Source of the DNA: Streptomyces europaeiscabiei
GTDB lineage: Bacteria; Actinomycetota; Actinomycetes; Streptomycetales; Streptomycetaceae
DNA: 64,000 nucleotides
Assembly (NCBI RefSeq): GCF_036346855.1
Contig: NZ_CP107841.1
Span: 6,948,001-7,012,000 of the forward strand
Direction: 5' to 3'
Made by a program: the position numbers and the translations under genes. The notes beneath the pieces are model-generated. The model was not told the origin of the DNA. It saw only the letters and a list, made by a program, of their open reading frames with translations, and ran no database searches. Shown in pieces: positions 26,591 through 36,604 of the stretch. Within the stretch, counting starts at the first letter, position 1; each line of letters opens with the position of its first letter.

Positions 26591-27877
26591 ATGTTCTCCT
26601 GGTACCGCGAGCTCACCAAACGGGAGCGCAACACATTCTGGGGATGCTTCGCCGGATGGGCGGTCGACGCGATGGACGCGCAGCTCTTCAGCTTCGTGCT
26701 CCCCGTGCTCATCACCGCCTGGGGCCTGACGACGGCGGAAGCCGGCTACCTGGCCACGGCGACGCTCCTGTCGGCGGCCATCGGCGGCTGGGCCTGTGGC
26801 TATCTGGCGGACCGCTGGGGCCGCGCCCGCGTCATGCAGTTCACGATCCTCTGGTTCGCGGTGTTCACGTTCATCGCGGGCTTCGCACAGAACTTCGAGC
26901 AGCTCATTGTCGTGCGTGTGCTGCAGGGGCTCGGCTTCGGCGGCGAGTGGGCCGCCGGCGCGGTGCTGATGGGCGAGATCATCCGTCCCGCCCACCGCGG
27001 TAAGGCGGTGGGCTCCGTCCAGAGCGGCTTCGGCATCGGCTGGAGCATGGCCTCGATCATCGCCGGTGTGGTCCTCGCCCACGTGCCGTCGGAGTACAAC
27101 TGGCGGGTTCTGCTGATGATCGGGGTGCTGCCCGGCCTGCTGGTGCTGTGGCTGCGGCGCACCATCGAGGAGCCGGAGCTGTACAAGCAGACGCGCGCCG
27201 CCATCACGGCCGGAGGCCGCGGCCCCGGCCTCGGGGCGATCTTCAAACCGGGTGTGCGGGGCGTCACCATCAAGGCGTCGCTGCTGGCGTTCGGAGTGGT
27301 CGGCGTCGGCGGGGCGATCGTCAACTGGCTGCCGACGTTCATGAAGACGGTCCGCGAGCTGTCGCCCAGCGCGTCCGGCTACTACCTGTTCCTGGTGACC
27401 GGCGGTTCCTTCTTCGGCTTCCTGGCGAGCGCCTATCTCGCCGACGTCCTCGGCCGTCGACGTACGTTCCAGCTGTTCCTGGCCTGCTCCTGGCTGGTGA
27501 CCATCGGTTACATGTTCCTGCCGCTGTCCGGGTGGGGGCTGGTCCTCATGGGTGTGCCGTTCGGCTTCTTCACGATCGGCAACTACGCCACGCTGGGCCC
27601 GTTCTTCACGGAGCTGTTCCCCACCGCGATCCGTGGCAGCGGGCAGAGCTTCGCCTACAACTTCGGCAAGGCGGCCGGCGCCCTCGCGGTCACCTGCATC
27701 GGCATCCTCGCCCAGTACATCACCCTGGCCGAGGCCATCGGACTGATCGCACTGCTCGGTTACAGCGTCGCGATCGTCATCACCCTGCTGCTCCCCGAGA
27801 CGAAGGGCATGGACCTCAAACCGGGTGTCGATGCGATGCCCGCAAGCGCGACACCCAGCGAGTCCCCAGCCGTGTAG
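26591..27877 (+). CDS. MFS metabolite:H+ symporter (SHS/NanT-like)
   Basis: A 428-residue, 12-helix major facilitator. The motif GYLADRWGRARVM lies between helices 2 and 3, and RVLQGLGFGGEWAAGAVLMG is characteristic of the carboxylate and sialate symporter branch. GGAGG lies 7 nt before the ATG at 26591. Its place right after three catabolic genes argues for uptake of the pathway substrate, probably an organic acid anion. It is the last gene of the 23977-27877 operon. Confidence 0.87.
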   Translation: MFSWYRELTKRERNTFWGCFAGWAVDAMDAQLFSFVLPVLITAWGLTTAEAGYLATATLLSAAIGGWACGYLADRWGRARVMQFTILWFAVFTFIAGFAQNFEQLIVVRVLQGLGFGGEWAAGAVLMGEIIRPAHRGKAVGSVQSGFGIGWSMASIIAGVVLAHVPSEYNWRVLLMIGVLPGLLVLWLRRTIEEPELYKQTRAAITAGGRGPGLGAIFKPGVRGVTIKASLLAFGVVGVGGAIVNWLPTFMKTVRELSPSASGYYLFLVTGGSFFGFLASAYLADVLGRRRTFQLFLACSWLVTIGYMFLPLSGWGLVLMGVPFGFFTIGNYATLGPFFTELFPTAIRGSGQSFAYNFGKAAGALAVTCIGILAQYITLAEAIGLIALLGYSVAIVITLLLPETKGMDLKPGVDAMPASATPSESPAV

Positions 27878-28304
27878 GACGGCCGATTCACCGCCTTCCC
27901 CACTCCGCTCCAACCGCAGACCGCGCTCTTGATGCTCGCGTCCCGGCTCATCGCCCTTGGGACCAGGCCCTTTTGAGGCCGTAATCCAGCACCGCGGTCG
28001 GTCAGGCCACAAGGCCTTCACCGAACGGTTCACCAGGCAGCGACCCCCTAGGGATCGTACGACCCGTCAACCGCTCGTTTCCGCACCACCGTTCAGCGAG
28101 GCGAACGCACCCGAAGCCTCGCCCTTCCCGACCAGGCACGCGCGGTCGATGACGCCTGCCCCAATCCCCTGACGGCAGCCCACGTCGCTGTCGGCCGCGC
28201 AGGTCGAGGAACGCACGCTTCCCCTCACCGACGCCGAGTGCCCGCCCCACCGAGCGGGCCCGGCGTCCCTCACACGACCGCCCCCGACTGACAAGGAACA
28301 CAAC
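27878..28304. other. 427-bp intergenic region in the island
   Basis: No intact gene is visible between the MFS gene and the aldehyde dehydrogenase. Short frames on both strands lack family features or ribosome sites. The only site seen is AAGGAA just before the dehydrogenase ATG. It may hold the promoter for that gene. Confidence 0.5.
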
Positions 28305-29822
28305 ATGGTCGCCCACATCACGCACTGGATCGGCGGACAGCCGTGGAGCGGCGCCGCCGAGCGCGCCGGGGACATCCATGACCCGGCGACCGGCAGGATC
28401 ACTGGCCGTGTGGACTTCGCGTCGGCCGCCGAGGTCGACCAGTCCGTGGCCGCCGCCGTCGACGCGTTTCAGGACTGGCGCCGGACATCGGTCGCCAAGC
28501 GCGTACAAGTTCTATTCGCTTTCCGGGAGTTGCTCAACGCCCGGCGCGGCGAGCTGGCCGCGATCATCGTCGCCGAGCACGGCAAGGTGCATTCCGACGC
28601 GCTCGCCGAGGTGGCCCGCGGCATCGAGGTCGTCGAGTACGCCTGCGGCATCCCGCAGCTGCTCCAGGGCGGCTTCACCGAGCAGGCGTCCACCGGCGTC
28701 GACGTCCACTCCGTGCGCCAGCCGCTCGGCCCGGTCGTGATCATCTCGCCGTTCAACTTCCCCGTCATGGTGCCGATGTGGTTCTTCCCCCTCGCGATCG
28801 CTGCCGGCAACACCGTCGTCCTCAAGCCGTCGGAGAAGGACCCGTCGGCCGCCAACTGGCTGGCCGCCCTGTGGAAGGAGGCCGGACTGCCGGACGGTGT
28901 GTTCAACGTCGTACACGGCGACAAGGCGGCCGTCGACCGGCTGCTGGAACACCCCGGCATCAAGTCCGTGTCCTTCGTCGGCTCCACCCCCATTGCCCAG
29001 TACGTCTACGAGACAGGTACCCGGCACGGCAAGCGGGTGCAGGCCCTCGGTGGAGCCAAGAACCACATGCTGGTGCTCCCCGACGCGGACCTCGACCTGG
29101 CCGCCGACGCCGCCGTCAACGCGGGCTTCGGCGCGGCCGGCGAGCGCTGCATGGCCGTGTCCGTCCTGGTGGCCGTCGACCCGGTCGGCGACGAACTGGT
29201 CGCGAAGATCAAGGACCGGATGGCGGGACTGAGGGTCGGCCCCGGCTGCGCGCCCGCCTCCGAGATGGGCCCGCTGGTCACCGGCGCGCATCGGGACCGG
29301 GTGACGTCGTACCTGGAAGCGGGCGTGGCCGACGGCGCAGATCTGACGGTCGACGGCCGCGAGCACCCGATCGCAACCGAGGCCCCCGACGGCCGCAACA
29401 CCGCGGACGGCTTCTGGCTGGGCCCCACGCTCTTCGACCACGTCAAGCCCGGCATGGCCGTCTACGACGACGAGATCTTCGGCCCGGTGCTGTCCGTCGT
29501 CCGGGTCGGCTCGTACGACGAGGGCATCGAGCTGATCAACGCCAATCCGTACGGCAACGGCACGGCGCTGTTCACCAACGACGGCGGCGCCGCCCGCCGC
29601 TTCCGGTACGAGGTCGAGGTCGGCATGGTCGGCATCAACGTGCCCATCCCGGTGCCGGTCGCCTACTACTCCTTCGGCGGCTGGAAGGCGTCGCTGTTCG
29701 GCGACACCCACGCCTACGGCGAGGACGGCGTGAAGTTCTTCACCCGTACCAAGGCTGTCACCCAGCGCTGGCTCGACCCGTCGCACAGGGGAATCAACCT
29801 CGGCTTTCCTACGAGCGATTGA
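28305..29822 (+). CDS. mmsA: CoA-acylating methylmalonate-semialdehyde dehydrogenase
   Basis: A 505-residue aldehyde dehydrogenase of the MmsA type. The nucleophilic Cys is in [12 protein letters not shown] (~residue 282), and the usual general-base Glu is Asn in [10 protein letters not shown], the signature of CoA-dependent semialdehyde dehydrogenases. It would oxidise a malonate or methylmalonate semialdehyde to acetyl- or propionyl-CoA with NAD+. Known MmsA enzymes serve valine, thymine and inositol catabolism; here no inositol genes are adjacent. AAGGA precedes the ATG. Confidence 0.87.
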   Translation: MVAHITHWIGGQPWSGAAERAGDIHDPATGRITGRVDFASAAEVDQSVAAAVDAFQDWRRTSVAKRVQVLFAFRELLNARRGELAAIIVAEHGKVHSDALAEVARGIEVVEYACGIPQLLQGGFTEQASTGVDVHSVRQPLGPVVIISPFNFPVMVPMWFFPLAIAAGNTVVLKPSEKDPSAANWLAALWKEAGLPDGVFNVVHGDKAAVDRLLEHPGIKSVSFVGSTPIAQYVYETGTRHGKRVQALGGAKNHMLVLPDADLDLAADAAVNAGFGAAGERCMAVSVLVAVDPVGDELVAKIKDRMAGLRVGPGCAPASEMGPLVTGAHRDRVTSYLEAGVADGADLTVDGREHPIATEAPDGRNTADGFWLGPTLFDHVKPGMAVYDDEIFGPVLSVVRVGSYDEGIELINANPYGNGTALFTNDGGAARRFRYEVEVGMVGINVPIPVPVAYYSFGGWKASLFGDTHAYGEDGVKFFTRTKAVTQRWLDPSHRGINLGFPTSD

Positions 29823-29989
29823 GCACTCCCCACCGCGTATCCACTCGTATCCACAGGCATGGCTCAGCAATTCGGACAGGAACCGCAGGGCCGAACGCGA
29901 AGAGTGTGAGCACCGTTGGATGGACAAGCATACGTAACGCCGGGCGCACAGGCCCCACAGCAACATGTTCACGACGAGAGAGGAAGACC

Positions 29990-31561
29990 ATGGCCGCTGC
30001 GGAAGCGGAACCGGAATCCCAGCGGATAGGCGTACCCGCCGAGTCCACCGCGGGGGAGACCAGGGTGGCGGCGACACCGGCCACAGTGAGCCGACTTGTC
30101 GCGCTGGGGTACCACGTGGTCGTCGAACCGGGAGCGGGCGAGTTCGCCCGCTTCTCCGACGCCGCCTATGAGGAGGCGGGAGCCCGGCTCGGCGACCCCT
30201 GGGCGGCCGAGATCGTCCTGAAGGTCAACGGCCCGTCGAGCGAGGAGATCGGCCGGCTGCGCGACGGCGCGACTCTGATCGCGCTCATCGGCCCCGCGCT
30301 GAACCCGGAACTGGTCGAGGAACTGGCGCGACGGCCGGTCACCGTGCTCGCCATGGACGCCGTCCCGCGCATCTCGCGCGCCCAGGCCCTGGACGTCCTC
30401 AGTTCGATGGCGAACATCGCCGGGTACCGGGCCGTGGTCGAGGCCGCCCACGCCTTCGGCCGCTTCTTCACCGGCCAGGTGACCGCCGCCGGCAAGGTGC
30501 CGCCCGCCAAGGTCCTGGTGGCCGGTGCCGGCGTGGCGGGGCTCGCGGCTATCGGCGCGGCGCGCAGCCTGGGCGCCGTGGTCCGCGCCACCGACCCCCG
30601 GCCGGAGGTCGCCGAGCAGGTGCGCTCCCTGGGCGGGGAGTTCCTCGCGGTGCGGCCCGAACAGGCCGAACAGGAGGCCGGCGGCGACGGTTACGCCAAG
30701 GCCACCTCGGACGACTACAACCGGCTCGCCGCGCGGCTCTACGCCGAACAAGCTGCCGACGTAGACATCGTCATCACCACCGCGCTCATCCCCGGCAGAC
30801 CGGCTCCGAAGCTGTTCACCGCCGAGGACGTTGCGTGTATGAAGCCCGGCAGCGTGATCGTCGACATGGCGGCGGCGCAGGGCGGTAACGTCGAGGGAAC
30901 GGTCGCCGGAAAGGCGGTCGTCACCGACAACGACGTGACGATCATCGGCTACACCGACCTGCCCGGCAGACTCCCGACCCAGGCGTCACAGCTGTACGGC
31001 ACCAACCTCGTCAACCTGATGAAGCTGCTCACCCCCGCCAAGGACGGCCGACTCGTCCTCGACTTCGACGACGTGGTGCAGCGGTCGATGACCGTGGTCC
31101 GCGGCGGCGAGAAGACCTGGCCGCCGCCGCCCGTGCAGGTGTCCGCCACGCCCGCGGCCACCCCGGCCCAGGGCCCGGAACCCGCCGCGGTCGCCGCCCC
31201 GGCGAAGCCCGTACGCTCCGCGCGGTCGGGATACATCCTCGTCGGCGCGGGAGCGCTCGTGCTCTTCCTGGTGACCGCCTTCTCGCCGAGCGAACTCATC
31301 GGCCACTTCACGGTCTTCGTCCTGGCGATCGTCATCGGCTTCTACGTCATCGGCCAGGTGCACCACGCGCTGCACACCCCGTTGATGTCGGTCACCAACG
31401 CGATCTCCGGGATCGTCGTGGTCGGCGCGCTGCTGCAGATCGGGCACGGGAACACCGCTGTCACCGTGCTGTCGTTCGCCGCGATCCTGCTGGCGAGCAT
31501 CAACATCTTCGGCGGATTCGCCGTCACCCGCCGCATGCTCGGCATGTTCTCGAAGGGCTGA
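29990..31561 (+). CDS. pntA: NAD(P) transhydrogenase subunit alpha PntA
   Basis: A 523-residue PntA in the undivided form. Domain I binds NAD(H) (residues ~1-380: [40 protein letters not shown]), then a Pro/Ala linker and about four C-terminal membrane helices. With PntB it couples proton flow to hydride transfer from NADH to NADP+. AGAGAGGAAG precedes the ATG at 29990; pntB follows after 6 nt. A transhydrogenase in a catabolic island suggests rebalancing of NAD(P)H from the nearby dehydrogenases. Confidence 0.93.
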   Translation: MAAAEAEPESQRIGVPAESTAGETRVAATPATVSRLVALGYHVVVEPGAGEFARFSDAAYEEAGARLGDPWAAEIVLKVNGPSSEEIGRLRDGATLIALIGPALNPELVEELARRPVTVLAMDAVPRISRAQALDVLSSMANIAGYRAVVEAAHAFGRFFTGQVTAAGKVPPAKVLVAGAGVAGLAAIGAARSLGAVVRATDPRPEVAEQVRSLGGEFLAVRPEQAEQEAGGDGYAKATSDDYNRLAARLYAEQAADVDIVITTALIPGRPAPKLFTAEDVACMKPGSVIVDMAAAQGGNVEGTVAGKAVVTDNDVTIIGYTDLPGRLPTQASQLYGTNLVNLMKLLTPAKDGRLVLDFDDVVQRSMTVVRGGEKTWPPPPVQVSATPAATPAQGPEPAAVAAPAKPVRSARSGYILVGAGALVLFLVTAFSPSELIGHFTVFVLAIVIGFYVIGQVHHALHTPLMSVTNAISGIVVVGALLQIGHGNTAVTVLSFAAILLASINIFGGFAVTRRMLGMFSKG

Positions 31562-31567
31562 TCACGG

Positions 31568-33019
31568 ATGACCACCACCACGGCTGCAGAGGCCGCCCAT
31601 GTAGTCGCCGCGCTGCTGTTCATCCTCAGCCTCGCCGGACTCTCGCTACACCGCACCTCCCGCTCGGGAGTCGTCTGGGGCATCGCGGGCATGGTCATCG
31701 CGCTGACCGCCACCATCGGCCTCGCCTCCCGGAGCATCACCGCCCTCGGTCTCGTGCTGATCGCCGTCGCCACCGCCGTCGGCGCGGGCATCGGACTGTG
31801 GCGTGCCCGGGTGGTCGAGATGACCGGCATGCCGGAGCTGATCGCCATCATGCACAGCCTCGTCGGCCTCGCCGCCGCGTTCGTCGGCTGGAACGGCTAC
31901 CTCGACGTCGAAGCCGGGGGCCACTCCGGGCAAGAGATCACCGGCTCGCTGCTGGGCATCCACCACGCCGAGGTCGTCATCGGCGTGTTCATCGGTGCCG
32001 TCACCTTCACCGGTTCGGTCGTCGCCTACCTGAAGCTGTCGGCGCGGATCGATTCCCGCCCGCTCGTGCTCCCCGGCAAGCACGTCCTCAACCTCGGCGC
32101 GCTGGCCGCGTTCGCCGTACTCACCGTCGCATTCGTCGCCCGCCCCCACACGGGACTGCTCATCGCGGTCACCGTGGTGGCGCTCGCCCTCGGCGCGCAC
32201 CTGGTCGCCTCCATCGGCGGCGGGGACATGCCGGTGGTCGTCTCCATGCTCAACAGCTACTCCGGCTGGGCCGCCGCGGCCTCCGGTTTCCTCCTCGCCA
32301 ACAACCTGCTCATCGTCACCGGCGCGCTGGTCGGCTCCTCCGGCGCCTACCTCTCATACATCATGTGCAAGGCGATGAACCGTTCCTTCCTCTCGGTGAT
32401 CGCGGGCGGCTTCGGGGCCCAGGCGGTGGCGAGCGGCGACAGCGACCACGGTGAGCACCGGGAGATCAGCGCCGAGGACACGGCGGAACTGCTGCGCGAC
32501 GCCTCCTCGGTGATCATCACGCCCGGCTACGGCATGGCGGTCGCCCAGGCCCAATACCCGGTCGCGGAGTTGGCGCGCAAGCTGCGCGAGCGCGGCATCG
32601 AGGTGCGCTTCGGCATCCACCCGGTCGCCGGACGGCTGCCCGGTCATATGAACGTGCTGCTCGCCGAGGCCAACGTGCCGTACGACGTCGTCCTGGAGAT
32701 GGACGAGATCAACGACGACTTCGCCGCCACCTCGGTCGTCCTGGTCATCGGCGCCAACGACACCGTCAACCCGTCCGCCGCCGAGGACCCGGCCAGTCCC
32801 ATCGCCGGGATGCCGGTGCTGCACGTGTGGGAGGCGGCGCAGATCGTCGTCTTCAAACGCTCCATGGCCGCCGGGTACGCGGGCGTGCAGAACCCGCTCT
32901 TCTTCCGGGAGAACAGTCAGATGCTCTTCGGTGACGCCAAGCAGCGAGTGGAGGACATCCTGCGCAGCCTCGACGCCACCGACGCGCCGGCCCCGGTCAT
33001 GGTCGGTGCGAACCGCTGA
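31568..33019 (+). CDS. pntB: NAD(P) transhydrogenase subunit beta PntB
   Basis: A 483-residue PntB. About nine membrane helices (residues ~10-280) are followed by the NADP-binding domain III with [40 protein letters not shown] and [12 protein letters not shown]. All family blocks are intact, so the enzyme should be functional with PntA. Only 6 nt separate it from pntA; the frameshifted dehydrogenase gene follows 28 nt later and is likely in the same transcript. Confidence 0.93.
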   Translation: MTTTTAAEAAHVVAALLFILSLAGLSLHRTSRSGVVWGIAGMVIALTATIGLASRSITALGLVLIAVATAVGAGIGLWRARVVEMTGMPELIAIMHSLVGLAAAFVGWNGYLDVEAGGHSGQEITGSLLGIHHAEVVIGVFIGAVTFTGSVVAYLKLSARIDSRPLVLPGKHVLNLGALAAFAVLTVAFVARPHTGLLIAVTVVALALGAHLVASIGGGDMPVVVSMLNSYSGWAAAASGFLLANNLLIVTGALVGSSGAYLSYIMCKAMNRSFLSVIAGGFGAQAVASGDSDHGEHREISAEDTAELLRDASSVIITPGYGMAVAQAQYPVAELARKLRERGIEVRFGIHPVAGRLPGHMNVLLAEANVPYDVVLEMDEINDDFAATSVVLVIGANDTVNPSAAEDPASPIAGMPVLHVWEAAQIVVFKRSMAAGYAGVQNPLFFRENSQMLFGDAKQRVEDILRSLDATDAPAPVMVGANR

Positions 33020-33047
33020 GAAACCCCATCCCACCAAGAGGTACACA

Positions 33048-33892
33048 GTGACCACGCTGACCGTTCTGCACCCCGGCGCGATGGGAGCGGCCGTAGCCGC
33101 CGAGGCGTCCCGGTCGGGTCATCAGGTCCTGTGGGTGCCGGCTGACCGCAGCGCCGCGACGCGGGAACGGGCGGGGAAGGCCGGACTGACGGCGAGCCCC
33201 TCCCTCGCGGAGGCGCTCGACTCCAGCGAGGTCGTGTTGTCCCTCTGTTCTCCGCGCGCGGCCGAGGACGTCGCCGTGTCGGTCGCCGGGCACGGGTTCA
33301 CGGGGCTGTACGTCGAGGCCAACGCCGTCAGCCCTCATCGCATGGAACGCATCGCGTACGAGGTTCGGCCCGCTTCCTCGATACTTGACGGTGCCGCCAT
33401 CGGCCCACCGCCCGGCGACCAGCGCACGTGCGTCTCCATCTGGCGGGGGACGGGCAGTCGGTGGATCTGCTCCGCTCCATCTTCCGGGGCTCCCGCGTCC
33501 GGGTGGAAACGGCAGGGGACCAGGTCGGTGCGGCATCGGTGCTGAAGATGTCCTACGCGGGCTTCCAGAAAGCCGCCCGCACGCTCGCCGCCGTGTCACA
33601 CGCCCTGGCGGTCAGCCACGGAGTCGCCGCTCTCCTCACCGCCGAGGCTCAGCGCATGCCGTCGGACTTCCTCTCCGATCCCGGCGCTCTCCCCGGCGTC
33701 GCCGCCCGAGCCTGGCGCTGGGCTCCCGAGATGCACGAGGTCGCCGAGACCCTGCGTGCCTCCGTGCTGCCGCCCCAGATGGCCGAAGCCGCGGCAGCGG
33801 TGATGCGCAGGTGGGAGCGGGACAAGGACCAGTACGACCTGCAACTCGCCGAGGTTCTCACACACTTGCGGGACATCTCGCACGCCGAGTGA
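33048..33892 (+). pseudogene. DUF1932 NAD-binding dehydrogenase, frameshifted
   Basis: A GTG start at 33048 (VTTLTVLHPGAMGAAVAAEA, a 6-phosphogluconate/3-hydroxyisobutyrate-dehydrogenase-type Rossmann N-terminus) reads to about 33415 (ILDGAAIGPPPGD), where the sense continues in another frame (VRLHLAGDGQSVDLLRSIF) and then a DUF1932 C-terminal domain (GAASVLKMSYAGFQKAART) to the stop at 33892. A one-base loss near 33415-33425 explains the break. Without it the protein would be about 280 residues. Real mutation or sequencing error cannot be told apart here. Confidence 0.8.
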
Positions 33893-33954
33893 GCAGGTGC
33901 ACAACCCCTACAAGAATGCCGCCTACCGCAATGACCCATTGAGGAGAAACCGAG

Positions 33955-34236
33955 ATGCCGGAAGTCCATGTGTTCATGGCCGCGGGCAAGACCGACGAGC
34001 AGAAGAAGAACATGATGAGCGACATCACTCACGCTTTGGTGGAGAACCTTGACTGCGCGCCGGATTCCGTCACGGTGCAGATCGTCGAGGCGCAGTGGAG
34101 CCACAAGATGAAGGGTGGTCGGACGTTCGAAGAGCGACGTACCGGCAAGCCGCCGTACGAGCATGGCCAGGTACTGCGAGGAGGCCGGCCCGACCTCACC
34201 CGACAGGGGCCGGGAACGCAGGCCGACCGCTCCTGA
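33955..34236 (+). CDS. 4-oxalocrotonate tautomerase-like enzyme
   Basis: A 93-residue member of the tautomerase superfamily. Pro follows the initiator Met (MPEVHVFMAAGKTDEQKK), so it becomes the N-terminal catalytic base after processing; VTVQIVEAQWSHK is the typical second strand. Most family members have 60-80 residues; this one has a ~20-residue polar tail. GAGGAGAAA precedes the ATG. As the last gene of the catabolic block it could ketonise an enol intermediate. Confidence 0.82.
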   Translation: MPEVHVFMAAGKTDEQKKNMMSDITHALVENLDCAPDSVTVQIVEAQWSHKMKGGRTFEERRTGKPPYEHGQVLRGGRPDLTRQGPGTQADRS

Positions 34237-34326
34237 CGCAGGGCACAGTGCGGTGGCTGCCCGTGCGGAGCACGGGCAGCCCGTGTGGCCTGCGCGTGGG
34301 AAGGACCAGGGGCGTGCGAGCGCCTT

Positions 34327-34833
34327 TCATACGCGCTGGCGTCCTGCGCGCTGCTCCATGACCCGTTCGAGCAGGTTCAGCGCCTCCACCACTCGGTCGC
34401 GGTCGGCGCCGAGACCCTTGAGCAGCGCTGCCTCGACCGCGAGCTGGCGGGGGAACATGGCATCGACCGCGTCGCGCCCTGCCGCCGTCACGGTGACCAG
34501 GGCGGCGCGACGGTCCGCAGGGCTCGGGCGGCGTTCGACGAACCCGCGTTTCTCCAGCTTCGCCAGCGTCTTGCTGACGGCTGCTCGGGAGCAGCGCATG
34601 TTCTCGGAGAGCCGCCGCGCGATCACCGGGCCCTCGGTGTGCCGGAGCTGCACCAGCACGTCGAGCTCCGGCGCGGTCAGTGGGGCACCCTCATACAGCG
34701 CTTCCACGGCGGTGGCGAGCAGCCGTTCGATGCGTTTGATGGGGCCTACGACTTCCATTGCGGAGGTGTCGAGGTCCGGGCGCGCGGCCGCCCACACCGC
34801 ACGAGGGTCGACGGAAGTCGAGGAGTAGGTCAT
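34327..34833 (-). CDS. MarR family transcriptional regulator
   Basis: A 168-residue winged-helix MarR protein. The recognition helix region is MRCSRAAVSKTLAKLEKRGF and the wing follows (PADRRAALVTVT). The ATG at 34833 has AGGTGG 5 nt upstream; a GTG at 34842 is the alternative. It is divergent from a drug-efflux MFS gene with only 49 bp between starts, so it very likely represses both. Ligand unknown. Confidence 0.88.
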   Translation of the reverse strand: MTYSSTSVDPRAVWAAARPDLDTSAMEVVGPIKRIERLLATAVEALYEGAPLTAPELDVLVQLRHTEGPVIARRLSENMRCSRAAVSKTLAKLEKRGFVERRPSPADRRAALVTVTAAGRDAVDAMFPRQLAVEAALLKGLGADRDRVVEALNLLERVMEQRAGRQRV

Positions 34834-34882
34834 TGCCGCCACCTATTGTTAACCAGTAGACTAATTGTTACCGTTCTTGTTC
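34834..34882. promoter_or_regulatory. Shared MarR/MFS control region
   Basis: A 49-bp AT-rich gap between divergent starts. It contains two ATTGTTA words in direct orientation, about 19 bp apart, with TAACCAGTAGACTAAT between them. This is markedly richer in A/T than the surroundings and is the likely MarR operator and twin promoter. Confidence 0.45.
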
Positions 34883-36163
34883 ATGGTATCCACACAGCGG
34901 ACTTCTCACTCCGGTTCCTTGCCGGCGAACGTCTCCATCCCGTTGACGGATCCGCCGCGACGGGCCGTCGGCCTCATTGCCCTCCTCGGCGCGCTGACCG
35001 CCGTGGCGCCGCTCGCCACGGACATGTACGTGCCCGGCTTCCCGGAGATGGCCCGCACGCTGCACGTGAGCGACTCGGCCGTGCAGCTGTCCATGACCGC
35101 GTTCCTGGCCGGTCTCGTCATCGGCCAGTTCCTCGTTGGACCGCTCAGCGACCGCCTCGGACGCCGACGTCTCCTGATCACAGGAACCGTGCTGTTCGCC
35201 GTGCTGTCGCTGGCCTGTGCTGCCGCTCCCACCGTCCAGACACTGACCGTCGGCCGGTTCCTGCAGGGCGTCGCGGGAGCCGCCGGGATGGTGCTGGCGC
35301 GGGCGGTGCTCACCGACCGGTTCCACGGTCCCGAGCTACCGCACTACTTCTCACTGCTGTCCATGGTGCTGGGTGTGGCGCCGGTCGTGGCCCCGGTGAT
35401 CGGCGGCGCGATCCTGTCGGTCGGAAACTGGCGGGGCATCTTCGTAGCGCTCGCTCTCTTCGGGGTGCTGCTCTTCCTGGCGGTCCTGCCGGGCGTCCCC
35501 GAGTCACTCCCAGCGGAGCGCCGCCACCAGGGAGGCATGGCCGGCGCCTTCCTGGCCATGGGCGGACTGCTCGGCCGTCGCTCCTTCCTCGGCTGCACCC
35601 TCACCCTGGCGTTCGCCGCCGCCGCACTCTTCGCCTACATCGCCGGGTCCAGCTTCGTCTTCCAGGACGTGTACGGGGCGTCCGCGACGCTGTACAGCCT
35701 GATCTTCGCGACAAACGCGTGCGGCATGCTGCTCGCCGGCGCGGTGTTCGGCAAGCTCTCACGGCGCCTGAGGTCAGGAACGCTGCTCAGCGCATCGGTT
35801 GCGGTCGCGTCGGCCGCAGCACTGTTCCAGGTGGTCCTTCTGCTCACGGTCGGCGGCAGCCTGACCGGCACCTGGGTCTGCCTGTTCTTCGTCGCCTTCG
35901 GTATCGGCGGCATCTTCCCGGCCAGTATGAGCCTCGGACAGTCTCTCGGACGGGAGACGTCCGGAGCCGCGTCCGCGCTGCTCGGCGGGACCCAGTTCCT
36001 CTTCGGCGCCCTCGCCTCACCGCTCGTCGGCGCGTTCGGCACCAGCAGTGCCATGCCCATGGCTGCCACCATGCTGGGCGCTCTTCTGTCGTCCGCTGTC
36101 TGTCTGGTCTTCCTCGTACGCCCGCGGCAGGAGCGGGACGCGCCGACCGGACGGCCCAGGTAG
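34883..36163 (+). CDS. Bcr/CflA-type multidrug efflux MFS transporter
   Basis: A 426-residue, 12-helix MFS protein. The Bcr/CflA group features are APLATDMYVPGFPEMARTL near the N-terminus, GPLSDRLGRRRLLITG between helices 2 and 3, and RFLQGVAGAAGMVLARAVLT. Members export bicyclomycin, chloramphenicol or other drugs. The ATG at 34883 has no visible ribosome site, so the message may be leaderless. It is probably controlled by the divergent MarR gene. Confidence 0.85.
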   Translation: MVSTQRTSHSGSLPANVSIPLTDPPRRAVGLIALLGALTAVAPLATDMYVPGFPEMARTLHVSDSAVQLSMTAFLAGLVIGQFLVGPLSDRLGRRRLLITGTVLFAVLSLACAAAPTVQTLTVGRFLQGVAGAAGMVLARAVLTDRFHGPELPHYFSLLSMVLGVAPVVAPVIGGAILSVGNWRGIFVALALFGVLLFLAVLPGVPESLPAERRHQGGMAGAFLAMGGLLGRRSFLGCTLTLAFAAAALFAYIAGSSFVFQDVYGASATLYSLIFATNACGMLLAGAVFGKLSRRLRSGTLLSASVAVASAAALFQVVLLLTVGGSLTGTWVCLFFVAFGIGGIFPASMSLGQSLGRETSGAASALLGGTQFLFGALASPLVGAFGTSSAMPMAATMLGALLSSAVCLVFLVRPRQERDAPTGRPR

Positions 36164-36362
36164 CAGCAGTCCAGCCCGCTCGCCGGATCGACGACGGCTG
36201 AGCCACCACCTCGGCGGTCGGCCTCTCGCACGCTGCCGCGTGAACGCCGCCCCCATCAGTGAACTGCCGGCGGAGTTCGAACGTGTGCGCCTCACGCGCG
36301 GCTGCCGGCGCACCTTCCGCGAGCAGGTGCTCGGGGTGCGCGAGCGTTACGGCTGATCGCCT

Positions 36363-36556
36363 CACGACCTGCGTCACTGGTCCGCCTCGACCGCGCTGAG
36401 CAGCGGTCTGCCACACTTGGACGTGCCTCGGTGGCCGGCACAAGAGCATTCGAGGAAACAGCGAAGACGTACGGGCACCTCACCCTGGACGCCACCGGCC
36501 GGGGCCAGAGTGATGAATGTGGCGCTGCCCCCCATCGCCGTGCTGACTGGTGCTGA
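36363..36556 (+). pseudogene. Decayed tyrosine integrase, C-terminal part
   Basis: The plus strand reads HDLRHWSASTALSSGLPHLD then VPRW, matching the HxxR block of phage-type integrases. After a frameshift near 36433 it reads AFEETAKTYGHLTLDATGR, containing the catalytic-Tyr segment TYGHL, to a stop at 36554-36556. The upstream catalytic Arg block is gone. It lies about 50 bp from the right direct repeat, the usual place of int beside att. Confidence 0.7.
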
Positions 36557-36604
36557 CTGAGGCGGCTTGAGCGGACGTTTCCGCAGGTCGGAGGGTAATT
36601 GCAA

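Noticed and set aside
28778..29989. N-terminal extension of pntA through the aldehyde dehydrogenase gene
   Set aside because: The frame is open by chance in the Arg/Gly-rich alternate frame of mmsA; PntA homology and a ribosome site begin at 29990.
36232..36356. Short frame (ISELPAEFERVRLTRGCRRT) after the Bcr-type transporter as a DUF6879-type plasmid gene
   Set aside because: Only ~40 residues, resemblance too weak to name; treated as island debris.
36364..36604. Restoring the integrase as a functional gene
   Set aside because: At least one frameshift separates the HxxR and Tyr blocks and the N-terminal two-thirds of the protein are missing.
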